Origin: Allobrachymonas sp.
Lineage (GTDB): Bacteria; Pseudomonadota; Gammaproteobacteria; Burkholderiales; Burkholderiaceae_C
Reading direction: 5' to 3'
Length of the DNA: 11,942 nucleotides
Assembly (NCBI GenBank): GCA_030538335.1
Contig: JAUNUE010000034.1
Span: 1 to 11,942 of the forward strand
The position numbers and the translations under genes are program-made. The notes below the pieces were generated by a model that worked only from the letters and a program-made list of their open reading frames with translations, was not told the origin of the DNA and searched no databases. Positions 5,924-11,942 of this stretch are shown here, piece by piece; within the stretch, counting starts at the first letter, position 1; every line of letters begins with the position of its first letter.

Positions 5924-6973
5924 ATGCCTCTGCACCCCACCTTGTTTCTTGGCGCACAGGACGTTGTCGAGCTGATTCGCAACAAGGGCCTTGTCACCAC
6001 GCTGCGCGATGTGGCCCGCACCATCCACGAAGATTTTTTGCGCTGGGACGATTTTGACAAGGCCGCGCGCATTGCCAACCATTCGCCGCTGGGCGTGATC
6101 GAGCTGATGCCCATTGCCGACGCGCATACCTACACCTTCAAATACGTCAACGGCCACCCGGCCAATACGGCGCGTGGCCTGCCTACCGTCATGGCGTTTG
6201 GTGTGCTGGCCGATGTGGCTACCGGCATGCCCCTGCTGGTCAGCGAGCTGACCCTCATCACGGCCATCCGCACGGCTGCCACTTCGGTAGTCGCCGCCCA
6301 GGCATTGGCGCGGCCCGAAAGCCGCAGCATGGCGCTGATCGGCAACGGCGCACAGGCTGAATTCCAGGCGCTGGCCTTTCATTGCCTGATGGGCATTGAC
6401 GAAATCCGCCTGTACGACACCGACCCGTTTGCCACCGAAAAACTCGTCGCCCATTTGCGCCAAAGCCCCGATGCAGCAAACCTGCGCCTGAAGGTATGCA
6501 CCAGCGCCGCGCAGGCCGTGCAGGGCGCGGATATTGTGACGACCGTGACGGCAGACAAGCGCAATGCGGTCATCCTCACCGCCGATATGTTGGAGCCCGG
6601 CATGCACCTCAACGCCGTGGGCGGCGACTGCCCCGGCAAAACCGAACTCGCACCCGAAGTGATGCAAGCCGCCTGGGTGTTTGTGGAGTACGAGCCGCAA
6701 AGCCGCATCGAAGGCGAGTTGCAGCACATGCCTGCCGACTTTGCCGTGACCGAGTTGTGGCAGGTGCTCCATGGCGATGTGGTGGGTCGCAACAACGAGG
6801 AAGACATCACGCTCTTTGATTCGGTCGGTTTTGCGCTTGAGGATTTTTCTGCCTTGCGCTACATCTACGCACTGGCGCGTGCCAACAAGCGCGGACATGC
6901 GCTGCAACTGGTGCCCGACCTGGCCGACCCCAAAGACCTGTACGCCAGCCTCGCCCCGGCGCCTGACCTGTAA
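5924..6973 (+). CDS. ocd: Ornithine cyclodeaminase (L-ornithine to L-proline + ammonia)
   Basis: A 349-residue enzyme of the ornithine cyclodeaminase / mu-crystallin family that converts L-ornithine to L-proline and ammonia with tightly bound NAD+. It closely resembles the Pseudomonas putida enzyme. FKYVNGHPANTARG (72-85) contains the substrate-binding Lys73, AIRTAATS (114-121) contains Arg116, ALIGNGAQAEFQ (137-148) is the Rossmann nucleotide loop, and HLNAVGGDCPGKTEL (228-242) carries catalytic Asp235. I chose the ATG at 5924 because AAGG ends 8 bases before it and because the N-terminus then matches the family length. The in-frame ATG at 5840 would add 28 residues of poor codon bias with no ribosome site, but cannot be excluded. 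The gene is divergent from the Lrp-type regulator and 20 bp upstream of arginase. Confidence 0.95.
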   Translation: MPLHPTLFLGAQDVVELIRNKGLVTTLRDVARTIHEDFLRWDDFDKAARIANHSPLGVIELMPIADAHTYTFKYVNGHPANTARGLPTVMAFGVLADVATGMPLLVSELTLITAIRTAATSVVAAQALARPESRSMALIGNGAQAEFQALAFHCLMGIDEIRLYDTDPFATEKLVAHLRQSPDAANLRLKVCTSAAQAVQGADIVTTVTADKRNAVILTADMLEPGMHLNAVGGDCPGKTELAPEVMQAAWVFVEYEPQSRIEGELQHMPADFAVTELWQVLHGDVVGRNNEEDITLFDSVGFALEDFSALRYIYALARANKRGHALQLVPDLADPKDLYASLAPAPDL

Positions 6974-6993
6974 TTCCCAACTCCTTGTCTCCC

Positions 6994-7998
6994 ATGAGTG
7001 CCAAACCCATCATTGCGCCTGCTTACACCATCAGCCTGATCGGCGCCCCCACCGATGTGGGCGCAGGCGCGCGCGGCGTCGCCATGGGGCCGCAGGCCTT
7101 GCGCGTGGCCGGTATTGCCGAAGCGCTGCAACGCCTCAACGCCCATGTCAAAGACTGCGGCGACCTGAGCGGCCCACCCAACCCGTGGCAGCCACCCGTC
7201 AACGGGTTTCGCCATTTTGCAGAAGTACTGGCCTGGAACCGCAAATTGCATGACGCTGTTTTTGCCGAGTTGCAGCAAGGGCGCTTGCCCATCATGCTGG
7301 GTGGCGACCACAGCCTGGCCATTGGCTCGATCAGCGCGGTGGCGCGCCACTGCCGCGAAAAAAACAAGAAGCTGCGCGTGCTGTGGTTTGATGCCCATGC
7401 CGATTTCAACACCGCCGCCATCACCCCCAGCGGCAACATCCACGGCATGCCCGTGGCCTGCCTGTGTGGCTATGGGCCGCAAGAGTTGGTGGGCATAGGC
7501 GGTTTCAGTCCGGCCCAACCGGCCATGCAGGCAGGTGAGATACGCCAGATCGGCATTCGCAGTGTGGATGAAGGCGAAAAGCGCCTCGTGCACGAAGCAG
7601 GCATTGAAGTGTTTGACATGCGCTACATCGACGAAGCAGGTATGCGCCACACCATGCAACAAGCCCTGCAAGGTGTAGATGCCGACACCCACTTGCACGT
7701 GAGCCTTGATCTCGATTTTCTTGACCCGACGGTTGCGCCCGGCGTAGGCACGCCGGTGCGTGGCGGCCCCAGCTACCGCGAAGCGCAACTGTGCATGGAA
7801 ATGGTGGCTGACACGGGCCACATGGCCTCGCTCGATATCGTCGAAACCAACCCCGCTCTCGACGTGCGCAACCAGACCGCCGAGCTGGCCGTAGACCTGG
7901 TCGAAAGCCTGTTTGGCAAAAGCACCTTGATGCGCAAACCCGATGCAATTTGCAACGCAATGACACTGCAAGGCCATACCACCCACAACGCTGCGTGA
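6994..7998 (+). CDS. rocF: Arginase (L-arginine to L-ornithine + urea)
   Basis: A 334-residue cytoplasmic binuclear-manganese ureohydrolase. Metal ligands are present in order: GGDHS with His106, DAHAD with Asp133, His135 and Asp137, and SLDLDFLDP with Asp239 and Asp241. SGNIHG (146-151) with His150 and DIVETNP with Glu284 are characteristic of arginases rather than agmatinases or formiminoglutamases. Length is slightly above the roughly 300 residues typical of the family, partly from a loop at about 157-185. The ATG at 6994 is preferred over an in-frame TTG at 6985; neither has a clear Shine-Dalgarno. It follows ornithine cyclodeaminase by 20 bp, so its ornithine product feeds that enzyme, giving an arginine-to-proline route that releases urea and ammonia. 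The symbol argI is also used for this enzyme. Confidence 0.96.
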   Translation: MSAKPIIAPAYTISLIGAPTDVGAGARGVAMGPQALRVAGIAEALQRLNAHVKDCGDLSGPPNPWQPPVNGFRHFAEVLAWNRKLHDAVFAELQQGRLPIMLGGDHSLAIGSISAVARHCREKNKKLRVLWFDAHADFNTAAITPSGNIHGMPVACLCGYGPQELVGIGGFSPAQPAMQAGEIRQIGIRSVDEGEKRLVHEAGIEVFDMRYIDEAGMRHTMQQALQGVDADTHLHVSLDLDFLDPTVAPGVGTPVRGGPSYREAQLCMEMVADTGHMASLDIVETNPALDVRNQTAELAVDLVESLFGKSTLMRKPDAICNAMTLQGHTTHNAA

Positions 7999-8011
7999 TA
8001 AGCTCCCGCGC

Positions 8012-9418
8012 ATGCTGAAAACCCTTTTACGGATTGCCGTTGACAGCGCCGTGGGCGACAAGCCCCCTGTCACCATTCCGCTGCCCGAGCAAATCGAAGA
8101 CCCCCTGCGCAGCCTGATGCAGCTTGCCTTCCGGCAGTTGCCGAAGGATTGGCCCAGCGGGTTAAAAACACTGGCGCTGTTTGCCGCCTTGTGGGGCCTG
8201 GCGATTGTTTTGGGCATGGTGCTGCAGTTTGTCTTGCTGCAACTGCGCCGCTACCTGATCAAACCATATGCCCCCGCCTGGTTTGGCATCTTGCTCGACG
8301 CCAAGGTGCTGCGGCGCGCGGCCAGCGTATTTTCGCCGCTGATCATCCAGATGGGCATGACCAGTGCGCCGTCCTATTTCAAGGGCACTTTCTGGATCGT
8401 GGCGCGCAGCTTCATTGCCGCCTATATGGTGTTGTGCGTGGTGCGCGTGCTGCTGGCCCTGCTCGATGCCATCATGGTGCAGGGCACGGCTGAAAGCGAC
8501 ACCCTGTCGCACCGGCGGCAGTTGTCGATGAAGAGCTATGTGCAACTCGCCAAGCTGCTGGTCGTGCTGGGCGGCATTGTGGTGATGGTGGCCGAGCTCA
8601 TCAACCGCTCGCCGCTGTTGTTGCTCTCTGGTTTGGGCGCGCTGTCGGCCATCTTGATCCTGGTGTTCCGCGACACCATCCTCTCGTTTGCAGCCGGGGT
8701 ACAGCTTGCCAGCACCGACATGCTGCGTGTAGGCGACTGGATCGAAGTCGCCCAGGTCGGCGCCGACGGCCATGTAGTCGACATGGCCCTGCATACGGTG
8801 ACCGTGCGCAACTGGGATCGCACCATCACCACCATCCCCACCTGGCGGCTGGTGAACGAAAGCTACCGCAACTGGCGCGGCATGATCGAAGCGGGCGGGC
8901 GGCGCATCCAGCGCAGCCTGCCGATTGATGCCACTTCGGTGCGCTTCCTGCAGGAAGAAGAACTGCAACGCCTCAACCACGTGCTGCTGCTGCGCGATTA
9001 CCTGCGCACCAAGCGCGAAGAACTCGACGCCAGCAACGCCGCCCTGCAACAGCGCATGGTGCCTGAAATTGCCGAGCACCCCATCAACCAGCGCCGCCTC
9101 ACCAACCTGGGCACCTTCCGCGCCTACGTCATCCTGTACTTGGCGCAACACCCCGAGTTGCGGCACGACATGCTCGAATTTGTGAGCATCATGAACCCCA
9201 CCACCGAAGGCGTGCCGCTGCAGATTTCGTGCTTTGCCGCCGCCACCAACAAGGTGGAATACGAGCGGATTTTTGGCGACATCTTCGACCACCTGATGGC
9301 CGTTTTGCCCGAATTCGGCCTGCGCATTTTCCAGCAACCCAGCACACACGATATGCGGCACCTGTTCTCGGCCAACCAGGCGGCAGCGCAAACGCATCTG
9401 CACAGCAAGGATGCGTAG
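8012..9418 (+). CDS. ybdG: YbdG-type mechanosensitive channel of the MscS family
   Basis: A 468-residue inner-membrane protein of the MscS superfamily, closest in appearance to Escherichia coli YbdG (415 residues), a miniconductance channel linked to osmotic downshock and stress adaptation. Hydrophobic segments lie at about residues 52-78, 125-152 and 178-197, followed by the pore-lining MscS helix at about 202-232 (GLGALSAILILVFRDTILSF). The cytoplasmic beta domain follows, with DMLRVGDWIEV (236-246), VGADGHVVD (249-257), RNWDRTITTIPTW (266-278) and a YbdG-like C-terminal region, including RRLTNLGTFRAY (361-372) and DIFDHL (423-428). A roughly 50-residue N-terminal extension precedes the first helix. 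It starts 13 bp after arginase on the same strand, so co-transcription is likely. Confidence 0.93.
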   Translation: MLKTLLRIAVDSAVGDKPPVTIPLPEQIEDPLRSLMQLAFRQLPKDWPSGLKTLALFAALWGLAIVLGMVLQFVLLQLRRYLIKPYAPAWFGILLDAKVLRRAASVFSPLIIQMGMTSAPSYFKGTFWIVARSFIAAYMVLCVVRVLLALLDAIMVQGTAESDTLSHRRQLSMKSYVQLAKLLVVLGGIVVMVAELINRSPLLLLSGLGALSAILILVFRDTILSFAAGVQLASTDMLRVGDWIEVAQVGADGHVVDMALHTVTVRNWDRTITTIPTWRLVNESYRNWRGMIEAGGRRIQRSLPIDATSVRFLQEEELQRLNHVLLLRDYLRTKREELDASNAALQQRMVPEIAEHPINQRRLTNLGTFRAYVILYLAQHPELRHDMLEFVSIMNPTTEGVPLQISCFAAATNKVEYERIFGDIFDHLMAVLPEFGLRIFQQPSTHDMRHLFSANQAAAQTHLHSKDA

Positions 9419-9489
9419 GGCGAAGCCCCGCAGGAATTCCGTTCCGCCGAATGGATGGCAAACCGTGGCATGCGCTGGAATCGCTGCGC

Positions 9490-9509
9490 GGTTCCGGTTC
9501 CGGTTCCGG
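9490..9509. repeat. Short tandem repeat, three copies of GGTTCC plus GG
   Basis: Three perfect head-to-tail copies of the hexamer GGTTCC followed by GG, 72 bases beyond the ybdG stop codon. This part of the 9419-9781 gene-free region holds no recognisable gene. A 4-bp hairpin GGGC-GAA-GCCC (9418-9428) overlaps the end of ybdG but is too short to call a terminator. Simple repeats like this change copy number by slippage, so the block could vary between strains. Confidence 0.6.
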
Positions 9510-9581
9510 CCTGCCAATCTGACTTACGGGTTGAGAGCCTGTTCACAATCTCCCCGCAGGATGCGCACAGAGCCAAAACCC

Positions 9582-9678
9582 TGTCATTGCGAGGAGCGCA
9601 AAGCGCGACGCGGCCATCTTGTGGTGTTGCCCAGAAACAAGCAGATTGCCACGCCGCCTGCGGCGGCTCGCAATGACA
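9582..9678. repeat. 97-bp palindromic intergenic element with 12-bp terminal inverted repeats (MITE/REP-like)
   Basis: TGTCATTGCGAG at 9582-9593 is the exact reverse complement of CTCGCAATGACA at 9667-9678. Inside, GCGACGCGGCCATCTTG on the left pairs imperfectly with CAGATTGCCACGCCGC on the right, so the whole element folds into one long imperfect hairpin. The TCATTGCGAGGAGCG end is a dispersed-repeat end that I recognise from many bacterial genomes. There is no open frame for a transposase, so any mobility would depend on proteins encoded elsewhere. It lies between two converging genes, the usual neutral site for such elements. I did not find a target-site duplication. Confidence 0.7.
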
Positions 9679-9698
9679 CAAGGCTTGGCGCAGTAGCA

Positions 9699-9776
9699 GG
9701 GTGGGCATTTATGCTCGCGCGGCACGGTGTGTCATGCCATATGTGCATATGACAACGCGGGCATAAATGCCCTCCC
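9699..9776. repeat. 78-bp imperfect palindrome (possible cruciform or bidirectional terminator)
   Basis: GGGCATTTATGC (9703-9714) is the exact reverse complement of GCATAAATGCCC (9761-9772). The arms extend to 21 bases, 9699-9719 against 9756-9776, with one mismatch (9702/9773) and one G-T pair. Inside the loop TGTCAT (9730-9735) again pairs with ATGACA (9749-9754), so a second stem can form. The structure ends 5 bases before the stop codon of the - strand DUF2789 gene and follows ybdG on the + strand. A bidirectional terminator is plausible from position, but there is no clear T-run. It may instead be another dispersed repeat. Confidence 0.6.
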
Positions 9777-9781
9777 TTGAT

Positions 9782-10018
9782 TCAATCCCGCAGCGCCAGG
9801 TTCAGGCGGTCAATGATCTGCGTCCACTCGGGCGAATCCTGCTGGCGTTTTTCGCACAGAAAAGTGGCCTGGCTCTTGTCCCAGAACGGCGCTTCGTACA
9901 GCAGCAGGTCGCCGCGCAGAGGCCGGTGCTTGTGGATGAAGTCCTTGATCGCTTCGGGCGTGGATGGCAGCCCCAGTTGCTCAAACAGTTCGGTAAAGCA
10001 GGTGTGATCTTCAGCCAT
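9782..10018 (-). CDS. Small DUF2789-type protein
   Basis: A 78-residue protein recognised as DUF2789, a small uncharacterised proteobacterial family. Visible features are FTELFEQLGLPS (8-19), IKDFIHKHRPL (24-34), and an acidic/aromatic stretch, YEAPFWDKSQATFL (41-54), ending in an alpha-helical segment with QDSPEWTQIIDRL. It has no signal peptide, membrane helix or obvious catalytic site and is probably a soluble cytoplasmic helical protein of unknown role. I chose the ATG at 10018 rather than one 21 bases upstream because a good AAGGAG lies 6 bases before it. It follows gabD by 45 bp on the same strand, so the two probably share a transcript; a functional link is not shown. Confidence 0.85.
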   Translation of the reverse strand: MAEDHTCFTELFEQLGLPSTPEAIKDFIHKHRPLRGDLLLYEAPFWDKSQATFLCEKRQQDSPEWTQIIDRLNLALRD

Positions 10019-10024
10019 GGTGTG

Positions 10025-10030
10025 CTCCTT
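10025..10030 (-). promoter_or_regulatory. Shine-Dalgarno site of the DUF2789 gene
   Basis: AAGGAG on the - strand, 6 bases before the ATG at 10018. It decides the start in favour of that ATG over the in-frame ATG at 10039. Confidence 0.75.
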
Positions 10031-10063
10031 GCCAGTCAACGGTAAATAAGCGCTGGTGCCGGG

Positions 10064-11557
10064 TCAGTGCGCCTTCTCGGCCACATCGCCCGTAATCACC
10101 AACTTCATCTCCAGGTATTCGTCCATGCCGTGGTGCGAGCCTTCGCGGCCCAGGCCCGATTGCTTGATGCCGCCAAACGGCACCTGTTCGCTGCCGAGTT
10201 GCCCGACGTTCACGCCCACCATGCCGTATTCCAGTGCCTCGCTCACGCGCGTGATGCGGCCAATGTCGCGGCTGTAGAAATAGCAGGCCAGGCCATACTC
10301 GGTGGCGTTGGCTGCGGCAATGGCCTCGTCTTCGGTCTTGAAGCGGAACACGGCGGCGAGCGGCCCGAAGGTTTCTTCTTTCGCGCAGCGCATGGCAGAC
10401 GTGGCGTCGGCCACCAGCGTGGGCGCAAAAAACTGACCGCCGAGTGCCTTGCCGCCTGCAAGCAGGCGCGCGCCTTGCTGCACTGCGTCGTCCACATGGC
10501 TTTGCACTTTTTCCATGGCGGCGGCATCGATCAGCGGGCCTTGCGTTACGCCCGTCTCAAAGCCATTGCCAACCTGAATGGTTTGCATCTTGGCTGCGAG
10601 CTTTTCCACAAAGCGGTCGTACACGGCTTCTTGCGCGTAGATCCGGTTGGCGCACACACAGGTCTGCCCGGCGTTGCGGAACTTGCTGCTGATGGTGCCT
10701 GAGACGGCGCTGTCAAGGTCGGCATCGTCAAACACGATGAAGGGCGCGTTGCCGCCCAATTCCAGCGCGAGCTTCTTGATGGTGGGCGCACACTGCGCCA
10801 TCAGCAGGCGGCCCACTTCGGTGGAGCCGGTAAAGCTCAAATGCCGCACCACGGGGCTTGCGCACAGCACCTTGCCAATGGCAGGGGCGTCGCTGCCGGT
10901 GATGACGTTGAGCACGCCGGGCGGCACGCCCGCGCGCAGGGCCAGTTCAGCGGCAGCCAGCGCTGACAGCGGCGTTTGCTCGGCGGGTTTGAGCACCACG
11001 GTGCAGCCTGCGGCCAGCGCAGGCGCGACCTTGCGCGTGATCATGGCGAGCGGAAAATTCCATGGCGTGATGGCCGCGCACACGCCCACGGCTTGGCGCA
11101 ACACGGTCTGGCGGCGGTTGGCGTCAAAACTTGCAATCACTTCGCCCGGTATGCGCTTGGCTTCTTCGGCGTACCACTCGACAAAACTTGCGCCGTAGGC
11201 CACTTCGCCTTTGGCTTCTGCCAGGGGTTTGCCGTTTTCGGCGGTGAGGATGCGCGCCAGGTCATCCTGGTGCTGCATCAGCAAATCAAACCAGCGGCGC
11301 AGTATGCGGCTGCGCTCTTTGGGGCTGGTGGCACGCCATTGCGGCCAGGCGGCGTTGGCGGCGTCAATCGCCTGTTGGGTGTGCGTGGCACCGAGGTCAG
11401 CCACCTGCGCCAGTTCAAGGCCGGTGGCGGGGTCTTGCACGGCAAAGCGGCTGGAGGCGGCCACCCACTGGCCGTTGAGCAGCGCATCGGTTTTCAGCAA
11501 CGCGGCATCAGCAAGCGCCGCGAGCGGGTTGGTGGGGAGGATGAGGGGGTCAGACAT
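10064..11557 (-). CDS. gabD: NAD(P)+-dependent succinate-semialdehyde dehydrogenase (GabD-type)
   Basis: A 497-residue aldehyde dehydrogenase closest to GabD, which oxidises succinate semialdehyde to succinate at the end of 4-aminobutyrate and putrescine breakdown; glutarate semialdehyde is a possible alternative substrate. Family residues are in place: Asn167 in ITPWNFP (163-169), Lys190 in VLKPAEQTP (188-196), the glycine loop SFTGSTEVG (241-249), Glu266 in LELGGNAP (265-272), nucleophile Cys300 in RNAGQTCVCANR (294-305), and KEETFGP (393-399). The cysteine pair C300-V-C302 is typical of GabD. The ATG at 11557 has AAAGGA 7 bases upstream, better than the ATG at 11593. No aminotransferase or transporter lies nearby, so the pathway cannot be confirmed here. 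It is divergent from alaS and upstream of the DUF2789 gene. Confidence 0.9.
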   Translation of the reverse strand: MSDPLILPTNPLAALADAALLKTDALLNGQWVAASSRFAVQDPATGLELAQVADLGATHTQQAIDAANAAWPQWRATSPKERSRILRRWFDLLMQHQDDLARILTAENGKPLAEAKGEVAYGASFVEWYAEEAKRIPGEVIASFDANRRQTVLRQAVGVCAAITPWNFPLAMITRKVAPALAAGCTVVLKPAEQTPLSALAAAELALRAGVPPGVLNVITGSDAPAIGKVLCASPVVRHLSFTGSTEVGRLLMAQCAPTIKKLALELGGNAPFIVFDDADLDSAVSGTISSKFRNAGQTCVCANRIYAQEAVYDRFVEKLAAKMQTIQVGNGFETGVTQGPLIDAAAMEKVQSHVDDAVQQGARLLAGGKALGGQFFAPTLVADATSAMRCAKEETFGPLAAVFRFKTEDEAIAAANATEYGLACYFYSRDIGRITRVSEALEYGMVGVNVGQLGSEQVPFGGIKQSGLGREGSHHGMDEYLEMKLVITGDVAEKAH

Positions 11558-11564
11558 GACAACG

Positions 11565-11570
11565 TCCTTT
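11565..11570 (-). promoter_or_regulatory. Shine-Dalgarno site of gabD
   Basis: AAAGGA on the - strand, 7 bases before the ATG at 11557. It supports this start over the longer in-frame ATG at 11593. Confidence 0.65.
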
Positions 11571-11592
11571 AGGGATAACTCCATTATCGGCA

Positions 11593-11605
11593 ATCCGTCA
11601 CGGAT
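11593..11605. promoter_or_regulatory. 13-bp palindrome upstream of gabD (candidate operator)
   Basis: ATCCGT-C-ACGGAT is a perfect palindrome 36 bases before the gabD start. GGCAA (11589-11593) and TTGCC (11609-11613) flank it as an outer, unevenly spaced inverted pair. On the gabD strand a GATAAT sequence (11588-11583) could be a -10 box, which would place the palindrome in the promoter spacer. No good -35 box accompanies it, so both promoter and operator are tentative. Confidence 0.35.
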
Positions 11606-11686
11606 CGGTTGCCATGCCTTTTATAGCAGCGCCTCATGGCATGGGTATTGGAAGATCCCACACCGCCATGCCCTTTGGCAACGCTT

Positions 11687-11716
11687 TCAACAACAAATGG
11701 TTGTCAAATTTATAAT
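11687..11716 (+). promoter_or_regulatory. Predicted sigma-70 promoter of alaS
   Basis: A perfect -10 box TATAAT at 11711-11716, in the most AT-rich part of the gap, with a weak -35 box TCAACA (11687-11692) 18 bp upstream. Transcription would begin near 11723, giving a leader of about 60 nt before the alaS ATG. The -10 box is convincing; the -35 is poor. Confidence 0.6.
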
Positions 11717-11724
11717 GAACGGTT

Positions 11725-11771
11725 CGCCCGGCGGGCCTGCGCTGCAAGCTTGCCCGGAGCCCGTCTTTTTT
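11725..11771 (+). promoter_or_regulatory. alaS leader with competing hairpins ending in a T-run (possible attenuator)
   Basis: CGGGC (11732-11736) has three possible partners: GCCC at 11726-11729 (four base pairs), GCCCG at 11752-11756, and GCCCG at 11759-11763. The last partner is followed directly by TCTTTTTT (11764-11771), the layout of an intrinsic terminator, while the other two would compete with it. The 5-bp stems are short and the loop is long, so folding energy is uncertain. Alanyl-tRNA synthetase expression is autoregulated in Escherichia coli, which makes leader control plausible, but no T-box is visible. Confidence 0.35.
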
Positions 11772-11783
11772 GCTTTGCTTGCC

Positions 11784-11942
11784 ATGCCCAAACCACCCGT
11801 TACCGTTGCCCAGATCCGCCAGAGCTTTCTGGATTTTTTTGCCAGCAAAGGCCACACCGTGGTGCCTTCCAGCCCGCTGGTGCCGGCCAACGACCCGACG
11901 CTGATGTTCACCAACAGCGGCATGGTGCAGTTCAAGGACGTG
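11784..11942 (+). CDS. alaS: Alanyl-tRNA synthetase (5' end only; continues beyond window)
   Basis: The first 53 codons of AlaRS, the class II enzyme that charges tRNA-Ala. The visible residues closely follow the AlaRS N-terminus: IRQSFLDFFASKGHTVVPSS (11-30), then LVPANDPTLMFTNSGMVQF (32-50), which contains class II motif 1 and leads into the adenylation site. The full protein is normally about 870-880 residues, so nearly all of it lies to the right. The start codon matches the family N-terminus although the preceding bases are pyrimidine-rich and hold no Shine-Dalgarno. An in-frame TTG at 11775 is a less likely alternative. Confidence 0.96.
   Translation, partial: MPKPPVTVAQIRQSFLDFFASKGHTVVPSSPLVPANDPTLMFTNSGMVQFKDV

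Noticed and set aside
6865..9517. Very long open frames on the - strand opposite arginase and ybdG (about 450 codons each, 6865-8217 and 8162-9517)
   Set aside because: They lie antisense to well-recognised genes, have Arg/His/Gln/Ala-rich composition typical of frame shadows in GC-rich DNA, and show no known domain. The + strand genes explain the coding signal.
9411..9752. Several short overlapping frames in both strands after ybdG
   Set aside because: They run through tandem and inverted repeats, start without ribosome sites, and encode low-complexity Arg/Phe or Arg/Asn runs that come from the GGTTCC repeat.
11702..11707. TTGACA on the - strand as a -35 box for gabD
   Set aside because: It overlaps the alaS promoter and has no -10 sequence at a workable distance on the - strand.
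1..11942. CRISPR array, prophage, toxin-antitoxin, restriction or other defence system
   Set aside because: There is no regularly spaced repeat array, no recombinase or transposase, and no small gene pair of toxin-antitoxin type. All major frames have ordinary housekeeping or catabolic identities.

Overview
The window is a GC-rich chromosomal stretch that reads as a betaproteobacterium of the order Burkholderiales, most likely a Comamonadaceae relative. This rests on the mreB-mreC-mreD-mrdA order, on protein sequences that look betaproteobacterial, and on the short dispersed-repeat types between genes. It is inference from reading, not from a search. Both ends are cut: mreB lacks its start on the left and alaS lacks most of its length on the right.

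Positions 1-5073, all on the + strand, hold the rod-shape / elongasome cluster: mreB (3' end), mreC, mreD (overlapping mreC by 4 bp) and mrdA (PBP2, with a long Ala/Ser/Pro-rich C-terminal tail). These build the cytoskeletal scaffold, inner-membrane adaptors and transpeptidase for lateral wall growth. The usual next gene, rodA, is absent; crcB (fluoride channel) follows mrdA after 54 bp that fold into two small hairpins, one covering the crcB start codon. A degenerate inverted repeat fills the convergent gap after crcB.

Positions 5226-9418 form an arginine/ornithine module: an Lrp/AsnC regulator (-) divergent from ornithine cyclodeaminase and arginase (+), followed after 13 bp by a YbdG-type MscS channel. 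Arginase gives ornithine and urea; the cyclodeaminase turns ornithine into proline and ammonia. The regulator has a strong promoter that predicts a leaderless mRNA, and a palindrome overlaps its -10 box.

Positions 9419-9781 carry no gene. In order they hold a 6-bp tandem repeat, a 97-bp element with 12-bp terminal inverted repeats, and a 78-bp imperfect palindrome.

Positions 9782-11557 (-) hold gabD (succinate-semialdehyde dehydrogenase family) and then a small DUF2789 gene, probably one transcript. Divergent from gabD is alaS, behind a perfect -10 box and a short leader with competing hairpins ending in a T-run. I found no phage, transposase, CRISPR, tRNA, rRNA or defence system. The genes are mostly familiar; the open questions are in the junctions and intergenic structures.
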